19,989 nt of DNA, taken from contig JAZKYL010000105.1 in NCBI GenBank assembly GCA_045612105.1, positions 1 through 19,989 on the forward strand, in the 5' to 3' direction. This document shows, piece by piece, positions 5,960 through 14,700 of this stretch. Within the stretch, counting starts at the first letter, position 1. The number at the start of each line of letters is the position of its first letter. The notes beneath the pieces are model-generated. The model searched no databases, was not told the DNA's origin, and saw only the letters and a list, made by a program, of their open reading frames with translations. Origin of the DNA: SVTX01 sp045612105 (GTDB taxonomy: Bacteria; Bacillota; Clostridia; Oscillospirales; CAG-272). A program made the position numbers and the translations under genes.

Positions 5960-7546
5960 TTATCTATATATTCGCATCCTTCCGATAATCGGAAATTTTG
6001 CGATATCTTCTTTGTCAACCGCCCCAAAAACCAGAGCGCAGATCAAATACATAATTGCCGCCAAAGCAATGGCGACCACTGTCACCAAAGCACTCTCACC
6101 CACGTGAGTGCAGAGTATATTATAAGCAAGCCTTGCAACCGACACAGACACCGCCGCTGCGAGGGCAGGACGTAGCATCACCTTTCCAAGACTCGGTAAA
6201 TGTGGCATAGCCTTGCAAATATAGTAAAAATTAACCGCGTTGATAATCAGATCGCAAAAGAAAGTGCTGATCGGCGCGCCTATGAGCCCCACCCTTCGGT
6301 CTCCAATAAGTAAATAAGCTATCACGATTTTCGCCACAGAACCGAGAACCATAGAAAAAATCGGCACCGACGGCTTTCCGTAGGCTTGAAGTATGGCATT
6401 CCCTACGGTTATCATACAGGAAAGCACCACCGAAAGCCCAAGAATACAGAGCAGAGGGGCTGCTGAAGCTATAGCCTCGTCCTCGCCCGCAAACAGCAAT
6501 TCCAATATAGGTCTTGCGAAAAGCGTCAATCCGAAGGAGATCGGCATTGAGACAAGACAAGTCAGCTTCATAGCATCGCCTACCACTCTCGTCTGCTCCT
6601 CTCTGTCTCCATTTGAGATAGCCCCCGAAAGCGACGGGATCAATGGCATCGCCACCGACGAAATAAGCGCGGGAGCAAGTGAGAAAAGCGGCAAAGCAAG
6701 AGTGGTATAATTTCCGTAAGCCGCAAAAGCCCTGTCACTGCTCTGCCCAAGATCCTGCAATCGCCGCAAAATCATCGACATATCGATGACCTTCGTCACG
6801 CTTATGACCGCCGACGAAAGAGTGACAGGCACCGCCGTCCTCAAAAGTCTTGGGATAATTCCCCTCTCGCTTTCGTCGGGCAATATCTCGTTGGATCTTT
6901 TTTCCCCATAACGCTTGGTCAAAGCAAGATATAAGACCGACACAAGAGTTCCAAGAGTCAAGCCCATCACCGCAAAAGCGGCAACTATTTCGGTAGAAAG
7001 CCCCGCCGAAAGGGCAACGAAAGCGAATATCAAGCCCAAAACAAGCTTGCCGAGAGCCTCGATTATCTGTGAGACCGCCGTAGGAGCCATTCTGCTCTTG
7101 CCCTGAAAATATCCCCTGAACGCACTTGAAAGACATATCAGAAATACTGTGGGAGCAATAGCAAGTATACAATATGCCGCCTTCTCACTCCCGAGAAAGA
7201 CCGCAAACGGCTTAGCAAACGCGATCATTATTCCACACCCAATAACACCAAGTATCAAAAACAGCTTAATGGCGGCATAGAAGATCTCTCTCGCCCCGCC
7301 GCCGTCACGCCTTGACGATATCATCACCGACATCGCCACCGGCAAGCCGGTAGTGGCAACCGTGCAAAAAAGTGTGTAAATTTCGTAAGCTGAATTAAAA
7401 TACCCCATGCCCTCGCTCCCCAAGAGCCTGAGCATGGGAATTTTGTATATAAGTCCGATTATTTTTACAATAACGGCAGACAAAGAAAGAATAAGAACAC
7501 CCGATGTAAAACTGTCTTTTTTCGTCCCTATCAAATTCTTTGCCAC
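5960..7546 (-). CDS. YabM/SpoVB-like polysaccharide (lipid-linked) flippase
   Basis: This is a MOP-superfamily membrane protein of about 528 residues with roughly 14 hydrophobic segments. The N-terminus KKDSFTSGVLILSLSAVIVK followed by KIIGLIYKIPMLRLLGSEGM is the signature of the SpoVB/YabM/MurJ-like group. Its neighbour mazG matches Bacillus yabM-mazG order, so the YabM identity is favoured over SpoVB, whose sporulation role concerns cortex precursors. The substrate is probably a lipid-linked oligosaccharide or lipid II. The frame opens with GTG codons only. AAGGTGG suits the GTG at 7546 (8-base spacing) better than the GTG at 7558, which would overlap it. It starts 13 bp after the amidohydrolase stop. 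Confidence 0.88.
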   Translation of the reverse strand: MAKNLIGTKKDSFTSGVLILSLSAVIVKIIGLIYKIPMLRLLGSEGMGYFNSAYEIYTLFCTVATTGLPVAMSVMISSRRDGGGAREIFYAAIKLFLILGVIGCGIMIAFAKPFAVFLGSEKAAYCILAIAPTVFLICLSSAFRGYFQGKSRMAPTAVSQIIEALGKLVLGLIFAFVALSAGLSTEIVAAFAVMGLTLGTLVSVLYLALTKRYGEKRSNEILPDESERGIIPRLLRTAVPVTLSSAVISVTKVIDMSMILRRLQDLGQSSDRAFAAYGNYTTLALPLFSLAPALISSVAMPLIPSLSGAISNGDREEQTRVVGDAMKLTCLVSMPISFGLTLFARPILELLFAGEDEAIASAAPLLCILGLSVVLSCMITVGNAILQAYGKPSVPIFSMVLGSVAKIVIAYLLIGDRRVGLIGAPISTFFCDLIINAVNFYYICKAMPHLPSLGKVMLRPALAAAVSVSVARLAYNILCTHVGESALVTVVAIALAAIMYLICALVFGAVDKEDIAKFPIIGRMRIYR

Positions 7547-7559
7547 CGCAAGCACCACC

Positions 7560-8843
7560 TTAATCGAAATAGTGAGAGATCACCCTCCGAGCCTCGCTTC
7601 GGAGCTTTTCCTCATCAATGGTAGTGTATGCACCGCGATCGTAAAGTATGTTACCGTCGCAAATAGTCATAAGGATATTCTCCTCGGTCATTGAATAGCA
7701 GACCGTCGACTCAAAATTATAGGACGGAATATTGTTAAATGCGCTCATATCCACAAGAAGAAGGTCAGCCGCCATTCCCACGGCTATCTCGCCGCAATCC
7801 TCTCTGCCTTGTGCAATAGCACCGTTTTTTGTGGCGATCTTTATCATATCAGCCGCCAGAGTAACAGAGGGATCGAGATCGTTGCCCTTGTGAATAAGAG
7901 AAGCAAACTGCATCTCACGAAGCACACTAAGCCGATTGTTAGAAGCCGCGCCATCGGTACCAAGAGTGATATTGACTCCCGCGTCCTTCATTTTCTTGTA
8001 TGGCATAATGCCGCTTCCAAGCTTCAGGTTACTTACAGGATTGTGTGCCACACTGACTCCCTTTTTCGCCATTATAGCAATATCCTCATCGTCGACCCAA
8101 ACGCAGTGGGCGGCGGTAACGGGGACGTCAAGCACACCCGCTTCAAGGAAAAATTTCGTAGGAGTCACACCGTGACGCTGAATACACTCGTCGTGCTCCT
8201 TTGCCGTCTCGGAGATATGCACCTGAAGACCGGTGTTTCTCTCCTTGGCAAGAGCGCCAACGTATCTCGCGCACTTCTCTACGTTAGTATATTCCGCGTG
8301 GAGCGACATATCGATCTTAATTCTTCCGTCGGCTTTACCGTGCCAGCGATCGAAAACCTCGATAGCCTCTTTTATTCTCGCATCGTTTTCGCAATCAATA
8401 TCGGGATCAAAAGAGACGATAGAGCGCGAAAGGTTTGCCTTTACTCCGCTCTCTTCAACCGCCCTTGCCGTATCGTCGAGGAAAAAGTACATATCCGAAA
8501 AGGAAATTGTACCGTTTCTGATCATCTCGGCAATAGCCACCATAGATCCGTAATAAACACTCTCGCTTGTCAGTCTGTCCTCGGCGGGAAAAATACGCTC
8601 CTCAAGCCAACGCTGAAGAGGAAGATCGTCGCCGTAGCCCCTGAAAAGAGTCATAGCGCTGTGACAGTGGGTATTGTAAAAGGCAGGCAACATAAGGTTT
8701 CCGTTTGCCTCGATCACTCTGTCGGCACTCTCTGGAATATCCTTGCCAATGTACGCGATTTTTTTGTCCTTGACTAAAAGATTGACCGATGAATCATACC
8801 CGCAAAACTCGGGCAGATTCACGTTTTTGAAAAGAATACTCAT
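7560..8843 (-). CDS. Adenosine/S-adenosylhomocysteine/MTA deaminase-like amidohydrolase
   Basis: This 427-residue metal-dependent amidohydrolase is of the MtaD/TRZ-ATZ type. Metal ligands are visible: H59 and H61 in NTHCHSAMTLFRGYGDD, a histidine in SLHAEYTN, a histidine in VTAAHCVWVDDEDI, and the aspartate in TLGTDGAASNNRLSV. The N-terminal and C-terminal β-sandwich parts (VIEANGNLMLPAF; IAVGMAADLLLVDM) are complete. The family deaminates S-adenosylhomocysteine or 5'-methylthioadenosine to inosyl forms. 8-Oxoguanine, guanine and atrazine-type substrates occur in relatives, so the exact substrate is open. The start at 8843 has AAAGGAC at good spacing. Repeat copy B lies 23 bp upstream, and the nearest convincing minus-strand promoter is the palindrome at 9286-9326. 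Confidence 0.9.
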   Translation of the reverse strand: MSILFKNVNLPEFCGYDSSVNLLVKDKKIAYIGKDIPESADRVIEANGNLMLPAFYNTHCHSAMTLFRGYGDDLPLQRWLEERIFPAEDRLTSESVYYGSMVAIAEMIRNGTISFSDMYFFLDDTARAVEESGVKANLSRSIVSFDPDIDCENDARIKEAIEVFDRWHGKADGRIKIDMSLHAEYTNVEKCARYVGALAKERNTGLQVHISETAKEHDECIQRHGVTPTKFFLEAGVLDVPVTAAHCVWVDDEDIAIMAKKGVSVAHNPVSNLKLGSGIMPYKKMKDAGVNITLGTDGAASNNRLSVLREMQFASLIHKGNDLDPSVTLAADMIKIATKNGAIAQGREDCGEIAVGMAADLLLVDMSAFNNIPSYNFESTVCYSMTEENILMTICDGNILYDRGAYTTIDEEKLRSEARRVISHYFD

Positions 8844-8866
8844 TTTTATGTCCTTTATTATTCTAT

Positions 8867-9237
8867 AAATTGCAATTTAGCGGGGACGCAGGGGGCGCGG
8901 TTTTCCACCTTTTTTGAAAAAAAGGTGGAGCCAAAAAACTTCCCTAAAAAGGATAAAAATTTCACCAATATAGTATTGGGAAACCGTATTGATTTTAACC
9001 GAAATTTATCTTCTATCGTGTTGCAAGTTTATTTGAAACCTTTTAAACAAAAGAGTTTGCAACACACCCGAAATACGATAGCAGTGAGGCTTTGATAAAA
9101 ATCCTCACGATTTCATAAGATGAAATGGCTACACTTCCAACCATTTTGGGGGGAAGTTTTTGAAGAGCTCGAGAAACTTTTTTCAAAAAGTTTCTCGAAC
9201 GCGCCTCCCCCCCCCCCCCGCCAAATCAAAAATTGAA
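8867..9237 (+). repeat. MITE-like repeat element copy B (complete)
   Basis: This ~371-bp non-coding element is bounded by AAATTGCAATTTAGCGGGGA on the left and, as an imperfect inverted repeat, ...CCAAATCAAAAATTGAAA on the right. Inside, in order, are a left hairpin (CCACCTTTTTT / AAAAAAAGGTGG), AAAAAACTTCCC, a ~70-bp central module bounded by CTATCG/CGATAG (9013-9081), the AATCCTCACGATTTCATAAG motif, and a right hairpin (CGAGAAACTTTTT arms). A run of 13 C residues at 9207-9219 replaces CCCCCGCGTCCCC of other copies. It is collinear with copy C except that the central module is inverted. No transposase is encoded. Confidence 0.9.
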
Positions 9238-9285
9238 ACAAGCTATAACATATTTCATAAAAAAACTATCTAAATTCATAAATCT

Positions 9286-9326
9286 CTATTGACAATTATA
9301 TCACGCGGTGATATAATTGTCAATAG
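9286..9326. promoter_or_regulatory. 41-bp perfect palindrome containing overlapping divergent sigma-A promoters
   Basis: The arms are CTATTGACAATTATATCAC and its exact complement around a GCG centre (9305-9307). On the plus strand TTGACA (9289-9294), 17 bases, TATAAT (9312-9317) is perfect consensus and points at the ROK gene. By symmetry the minus strand has TTGACA (9323-9318), 17 bases, TATAAT (9300-9295), pointing through repeat B at the amidohydrolase. Such symmetry over the promoter suggests an operator, most simply for the adjacent ROK repressor, but this is inference. Confidence 0.9.
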
Positions 9327-9352
9327 TAAGAATAAAAAAAGTGAGGAAAAAC

Positions 9353-10465
9353 GTGAAAAATTATATTGATCAAAAGGATATGAAGGAGCTGAACGCAGCC
9401 GACGTCTTCTCTCTCGTCAAAAGCCGAGGCGCATTGACACGCAAGCAGATCGCAGAGCGACTGGGGATGAGCTGGGGCGCGGTCTCCACAATCACCGCAC
9501 AGCTTGTTGAGGAGGGCTATCTTTGTGAGAAAAAAGCCACTCCCGACGGTGCGGCAGGCCGTACGCCATCCTATCTTGAGGTCTGCACCAAAAAGCATTT
9601 CGCCATTGGGCTCGACGTCAACGATATGGGGCTTCGCGCCGCTCTCACCGACCTCCAGGGTGACGTGGTAGAGGAGTTTTCCTCCGATGCCGACCTCTCT
9701 AGCAAGGATAATCTCATTGCCTGTATCTATTCCCTGCTGGATTCGATCGTGGCAACCCTCTCCGACCGTCACCTTCTCTGCATTGGCATCGCTATGCAGG
9801 GTGTGGTCAATGCCAAAGACGGCATTTCTATAAAAATTCCCGGAAGAAGCGATTGGGAAAACGTGCCGATCACGGAATTGGTCAGCGAAAGATATTCGGT
9901 TCCCACCTATCTTGAACACGACCCCAACTGTATCCTTTTCGCCGCAAGGCGCGGTAAGGTGAAGGATACACTGCTCGTCCGTGCAGATCACGGTATCGGT
10001 ATGGCACTGATGCTTGGCGGCAGAATAATCGACAAGCCGGGCATTTTCGAGCTTGGTCACACGGTTGTGGTGCCCGACGGACTTGAATGCAGATGCGGCA
10101 AGCGCGGCTGTCTCGATCAGTACGCGTCGATTCGAGGAATTAAAGCGCGTTCGGGCAAGAAATTCCACGTGCTTGTGTCGGATGCCGACATTGGCGACGA
10201 ATTTGCGCTTGGATTTTTCAACGATGCCGCAAAACACCTGGCATACGCTATTTCCAATGCGGCTTATCTTTTGTGCGTCGAACGAGTGGTGCTCTGCGGC
10301 AGACTTTTCGAGCACAAAGAACTGTTCTGGGACGAATTTATGAAGCAATACGAACGCTTCGGCGGCATGGATATCCCCAAATTTCTCTTCGCTGACTCAA
10401 CTGCCGCCCCCCACGGCGCGGCTTTGATCGCCCTCGGTACAACGCTGAAAAAGATCGCGATTTGA
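9353..10465 (+). CDS. ROK-family transcriptional regulator (NagC/XylR type)
   Basis: The product is 370 residues. An N-terminal winged helix-turn-helix (roughly residues 10-65: LVKSRGALTRKQIAERLGMS, then VSTITAQLVEEGYL) is followed by a ROK sugar-kinase-like domain with GIAMQGVV, the G-rich GIGMALMLGG and the zinc motif H...CRCGKRGCLDQYAS. The usual kinase phosphate-loop (DxGGT) is replaced by DVNDMGLR and the catalytic region is degenerate, so it is a regulator and not a kinase. I chose the GTG at 9353, with GTGAGG 6 bases upstream. The earlier TTG at 9317 lies inside the -10 box. It is probably an autorepressor acting on the palindrome 27 bp upstream. The sugar ligand is unknown. The stop codon lies 1 bp before repeat copy C. 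Confidence 0.92.
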   Translation: MKNYIDQKDMKELNAADVFSLVKSRGALTRKQIAERLGMSWGAVSTITAQLVEEGYLCEKKATPDGAAGRTPSYLEVCTKKHFAIGLDVNDMGLRAALTDLQGDVVEEFSSDADLSSKDNLIACIYSLLDSIVATLSDRHLLCIGIAMQGVVNAKDGISIKIPGRSDWENVPITELVSERYSVPTYLEHDPNCILFAARRGKVKDTLLVRADHGIGMALMLGGRIIDKPGIFELGHTVVVPDGLECRCGKRGCLDQYASIRGIKARSGKKFHVLVSDADIGDEFALGFFNDAAKHLAYAISNAAYLLCVERVVLCGRLFEHKELFWDEFMKQYERFGGMDIPKFLFADSTAAPHGAALIALGTTLKKIAI

Positions 10466-10466
10466 T

Positions 10467-10838
10467 AAATTGCAATTTAGTGGGGAGATGCGATGCCTCC
10501 GGCGGCACACTTTTTTGAAAAAAAGTGTGTCAAAAAACTTCCCTGAAAAAAGGTTTAAATTACACCAATGTTGTCCTTTGAACCCGTATTGATTTGAATC
10601 AAAGTTCATCTTCTATCGGGTTTCGGGTGTATAGGAAACTCTTTTGATTAAAGAGTTCCCAACTAAACTTGCAACACGATAGCAGTAAGGCTTAGATTAA
10701 AATCCTCACGGTTTTATAAGACAATACAGCTACACTTCCAACCATTTTTGGGGGAAGTTTTTGAAGAGCTCGAGAAACTTTTTTCAAAAAGTTTCTCGAA
10801 CGCGCCTCCCCCGCGTCCCCGACAAATCAAAATTTGAA
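10467..10838 (+). repeat. MITE-like repeat element copy C (complete)
   Basis: At ~372 bp this has the same ends and order as copy B: AAATTGCAATTTAGTGGGGA, a left hairpin with different stem bases (CACACTTTTTT / AAAAAAAGTGTG), AAAAAACTTCCC, a central module (10613-10682), AAATCCTCACGGTTTTATAAG-like motif, the CGAGAAACTTTTT hairpin, CGCGCCTCCCCCGCGTCCCC and AAATCAAAATTTGAA. The central module aligns with that of copy B only as its reverse complement. It begins one base after the ROK stop codon and may supply that gene's 3' end. Confidence 0.9.
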
Positions 10839-10850
10839 AATAAATACCCA

Positions 10851-10884
10851 AGCGCGGCGATTTTATAAAATCGCCGCGCTTTTC
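10851..10884. terminator. Bidirectional terminator palindrome
   Basis: A 30-bp perfect palindrome (arms AGCGCGGCGATTTTA and its complement, 10851-10880) is followed by TTTC. It is GC-rich at the base of the stem and AT-rich at the tip. It separates ROK/repeat C from the promoter that begins only 6 bp later and so insulates it from readthrough. Confidence 0.82.
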
Positions 10885-10886
10885 TA

Positions 10887-10915
10887 TTGACAACAATTTT
10901 CATTTATGTTATAAT
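10887..10915 (+). promoter_or_regulatory. Consensus sigma-A promoter for the nitroreductase leader
   Basis: TTGACA (10887-10892), 17 bases, TATAAT (10910-10915). A second TATAAT follows at 10916-10921. The preceding CTA gives the same CTATTGACA context as at the ROK promoter. The transcript would start near 10922, over 200 bases upstream of the nitroreductase start. Confidence 0.88.
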
Positions 10916-10921
10916 TATAAT

Positions 10922-11138
10922 GAAGTATTATTGTTTTTGATAGAGAAATGGTTTTATGGATATCAGGAGGCACCATTTCAAAGGACAGTATCCCGAATTG
11001 CAATTTATCGAAAGGAAATAGCGTGAAAGTTACTTCCCACTTATAGGTAATTTAACTGTTTCACGCGCGAATTTTGCCTTTTAAGCAAAATTCATCGATT
11101 ATTATTTGTGCCGCCAAGGCGGCGGAATGGAGATTATT
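10922..11138 (+). promoter_or_regulatory. Long structured 5' leader of the nitroreductase gene
   Basis: In about 215 bases there are four stem-loops: GAAATGGT (10945-10952) with ACCATTTC (10972-10979), its loop holding AGGAGG; GCGTGAAA...TTTCACGC (about 11021-11069) enclosing an imperfect GTTACTT...AGGTAAT dyad; GAATTTTGC / GCAAAATTC (about 11070-11094); and GCCGCC AA GGCGGC just upstream of the start. A short frame from ATG 10956 (MDIRRHHFKG..., 21 codons) ends at 11021. It matches no riboswitch class I can name. It may be a cis-regulator, an operator region, or remnants of a small gene. Confidence 0.5.
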
Positions 11139-11729
11139 ATGACTTCTAACGAAATAATGACTCTACTTGAGGGTAGACGAACCTATCGCCGATTCGACGA
11201 GAGCAGACCTGTCGAAGAAGATGTCATCTCCGATATGAAGAGAGCGGCACAGCTTTCTTCAAGCGCAATGAACCGCCAACCGCTAAAATATATCTATATC
11301 CGCACCCCCGAGACGGTCAACGCGGTCTTCGACATCACAAGCTGGGGCGGTGCTCTTCCCGACGGACAGGGAAGACCGAAGATGGGCGAGCGACCGACTC
11401 TTTTCGTGGTCATTCTCACCGAAAAGGCTCTTCAAAGCCGATTTACTCCCTTCGATGAAGGTCTTGCCGCAAGCAATCTTACCTTGGCGGCTTTCGCTCA
11501 CGGTGTAGGCTCCTGTATTTTGGGCAGCGTCAAGGCAGATAAGCTCCGCGAGATGCTTTCTATCGACGAAAGCCTTGATATCAGCTGCGTCATCGGATTC
11601 GGATATCCCGCTCATACAAGTGCGGTGGTGGAAGTCAGCGCGAGCGAGGATATAAAATACTATCTCGACGAAAACCGAAATTATATAGTTCCCAAAAGAC
11701 GTATTGAAGATACGGTAGCAGAAATTTGA
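11139..11729 (+). CDS. Nitroreductase-family flavoprotein
   Basis: The 196-residue protein belongs to the FMN-dependent nitroreductase superfamily, which typically reduces quinones, nitroaromatics or enones with NAD(P)H in the cytoplasm. The N-terminus has the family FMN-contact motif GRRTYRRFDESRPV. A SSSAMNRQP segment (SAMNRQP corresponding to the usual S-x-x-N-x-Q-P) and a late GVGSCILGSV follow. I chose the ATG at 11139, with GGAG 6 bases upstream. ATG 11127 is possible, and the frame back to 11106 runs through a leader hairpin. Physiological substrate unknown. No terminator is seen before the dockerin protein 45 bp downstream, so they may share a transcript. Confidence 0.9.
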   Translation: MTSNEIMTLLEGRRTYRRFDESRPVEEDVISDMKRAAQLSSSAMNRQPLKYIYIRTPETVNAVFDITSWGGALPDGQGRPKMGERPTLFVVILTEKALQSRFTPFDEGLAASNLTLAAFAHGVGSCILGSVKADKLREMLSIDESLDISCVIGFGYPAHTSAVVEVSASEDIKYYLDENRNYIVPKRRIEDTVAEI

Positions 11730-11774
11730 TGCAAGAATCATAAAAATACTATTATATAAAAAGGAAAAAGTATT

Positions 11775-14700
11775 ATGAAAACAAACAAAAAAGCTTCGTT
11801 ATGGATCTTCATAGCAGTATTTGTTATGGCTGCGGTGATCTTTACTTGCGGTGTCTTGGCGGCAAACGCGGCAAGATCAGGTGATGCGAATGGCGATGGA
11901 AGAGTCGACACCAAAGACTTGATACTGTTCCGTCAGTATCTCGCAAATTATGACTACGATAACGGTTCTGCACCCTTCGAGCTCAGCGAGAATGCAGACA
12001 TAGACGGCGACGGCAAAATTACTGCCAAGGATATCTGCGATTTGAGAAGACGTTTGGTAAACAGCGAAACCGTGATAATCGAGAATGATGGTACGTCAAC
12101 CGTTGTGGGAAATAGCGGTCTTATATATACCGCTACGGGCTATGATTCGGTCAATGACGATAAATTTGTCTTTGACACGGGTCTTGAGATCGTTTTCGAC
12201 GACGCGCTTTTTGCCGAAGATTTCAACCGCCTGAAGTTCAGCTATGAGTCGACAGCTCCCATACAGGTCTATATCACCTATACACTCGGCGAAGAAGAAA
12301 AGACCGACTATTTCTTCCTTGAATCCGCAAAAACCGAATTCAGAGGTCTTATTGAAGGCTATATCTACGGAAATATCGGAGCAAGCCTTAAAAAGCTGAC
12401 CATCGACACCTGCGAGAAGGTTGAGGCAAGCTTTGTTCTTCACGATCTTCAGTCTGAGCAGATTCCCGTTTATGATGACGATCTCTGTGTAGAGAACGAC
12501 CGCTACAAGATCGGTGTCCGACTCTCCTGGGGCGGCGCTATGACCTACTTTGAGGATAAGCTGGACGGTGATGACGAGCTTTCTAATCTTGTCAACATCC
12601 ACGACACGGGCAGACTTATCCAGCAGTCCTTCTACGGCACGTACACCAACAAGGATACCGACTCGCTCTATGGTGAGGGATACGTCTCGGTTCCCAACGG
12701 TGATAGTGAGACTGCTACTAAATGGCCCTATAACCCCGTTCAGGGCGGTGATAGAAAGAATAACGGCTCCGACCGCCTTATCGACGTGGAATACGACGAG
12801 GAAAATGACTATATTTACATAGTTTCTCAGTCCCTCGACTGGGCTTACGTTAAGGGCACTACCTATGAAACCATATATGACGGTCTTACCTATACTTATT
12901 ATGAGAATACATATACCATAATGGAGGGTAAGGACGAGGGCGCCGATGACGACTACGTTTTAGTCGATAACGTGATGACCGACTTCTCGGGTTGGACGCA
13001 TATTGCGGGCGGACAGGAAATCCCCGCGGTGTATCTTGTAAGCTATTTTGACACTCTGTCCTATTATAACGGTATCAATCCTTGGACAGGGGATATGGAT
13101 AACGTATTCTATGAAGCCGAGCTCGAAGGCTGGGCAAACGCTAAAAACTTCCCGCTCTATAAGGGCAACACCGAGACCTGGTCGATCTGGCTCAATACCA
13201 CCGAGACCGCCGAGGGCGAGGAAGACTTCGGATTTGGTACCTATTGTCCCAATATCCAGAAGCATATCGCTATAAGACATAAGTACGACGGCAGCAAGGA
13301 TCCTATGGCGAATTCCACCAGCTACGTCGCACCCTCTTGCTCGATCGTTATGCAGAGCTATAAGCCCATCGAGTATAGCTACATCTTCGCAACCGGTAGC
13401 TTTGAGCAGATAAGAGACGTATTTGAGGAGAACAAGGACTTCACAACCAACCCCTCGCTTTCCGAGGACCGTTACGATCAGCTTATAACCTGCGGAAAGT
13501 TCGATATGATGGATATGGACTTTTCCAAGGAAAGCAATGCTGATATCTTCCATGCTCCCAAGCATATTCAGACAAGCTATGATAGCGTAGAGGAGGCATT
13601 GAAGCTTTATATCGATAACAGCAGCGACCCCTACGTTTCCTTGAACTTTGATTGGAACTCCGACAAGGTTATAACCGCTCAAGAGGATTTCAATACTATC
13701 GAGATAACCTATATGCTTCCCGAGACCAACTCAAAGTCGTCTGATACTCTTGTCCTTTTCTTGGCCTCGGGTGATGAGTATAACTATGAGGAAGCTTATA
13801 CAGTTAAGGGAACTATCGTGCGCGACGGAGAGTATCACACTCTGTCGATCAGAGTCCCCAAAAATAAATGCTCAGGCGAGATGCACAAGATAAGATTTGA
13901 CCCATTTACACAACCGGCGGCTGTTGGCGACGTTATGTACGTCAAGAATATAAAGCTTACGACTAAGGATTATCCTGATATCGCGGTAGATAATGATTTG
14001 ACAGTTCCGAATACGGAGAATCTGTTCTATTTCTTGAACTATACTGATGCATCTTATGACGAAACTCAAAGTGCAGTTGTGCTTGAAAGAGTAGGCGGAA
14101 GTGACGTGTACGCATCTTTGGATTTCTCATCGCTTAACTTAAGCACTATTGAGTATACCAAGCTTGTTGTTGAATATATGTTGCCCACTACCAACTCAAA
14201 GAGCACTTACGTCTCCTCGCTGTATTATTCAACCAGTGACGGTGGCATTTCTGCTGACCGAACAGTGTCAGCTACCCTGACCGTCGACGGACAGTATCAC
14301 ACTGCGACCTTCGATCTGTCTGCCGAAGAGTCTTGGACGGGTAACGTTGCAGTTATGAGACTTGATTACTTCAACGGCACCTGCGCCGAAGGCGATAAGG
14401 TCTATATCAAGAGAATCGCTTTAGTCAGAGCCGATGGCTTTATGATCGATCTAAGCCAAGAGGGAAGCGAGAGCAAGATCACGTCAAAGAGCTATACTAA
14501 CGCGTCTTACGACAGTGAGCAAAATGCTCTTGCTCTTGAAAGAACTGGTGGTAGCGACGTTAACGTGACCTTTAATCTCAGCTCCTCGAATCTGAGTACC
14601 GATGATTATACCAATATCCTTATCAGATATATGATACCTACCGCGAACTCGCAGTCCTCCTATACATCGCAACTCTTTTTTACAACTTCCGAAAACACCA

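Noticed and set aside
9320..10348. Long antisense ORF over the ROK gene (also 7809-8777 and 12960-13682)
   Set aside because: These are shadows of well-supported genes on the other strand with no family features.
10714..10896. Minus-strand ORFs in repeat copies A and C giving the same peptide (GRGGGAFEKLFEKSF...)
   Set aside because: The similarity comes from the DNA repeat and its hairpin; there is no ribosome site, and copy B disrupts the frame with its C run.
10922..11138. FMN or other known riboswitch in the nitroreductase leader
   Set aside because: I could not find the conserved cores of the FMN, fluoride, guanidine or SAM classes; it is left as an unassigned structured leader.
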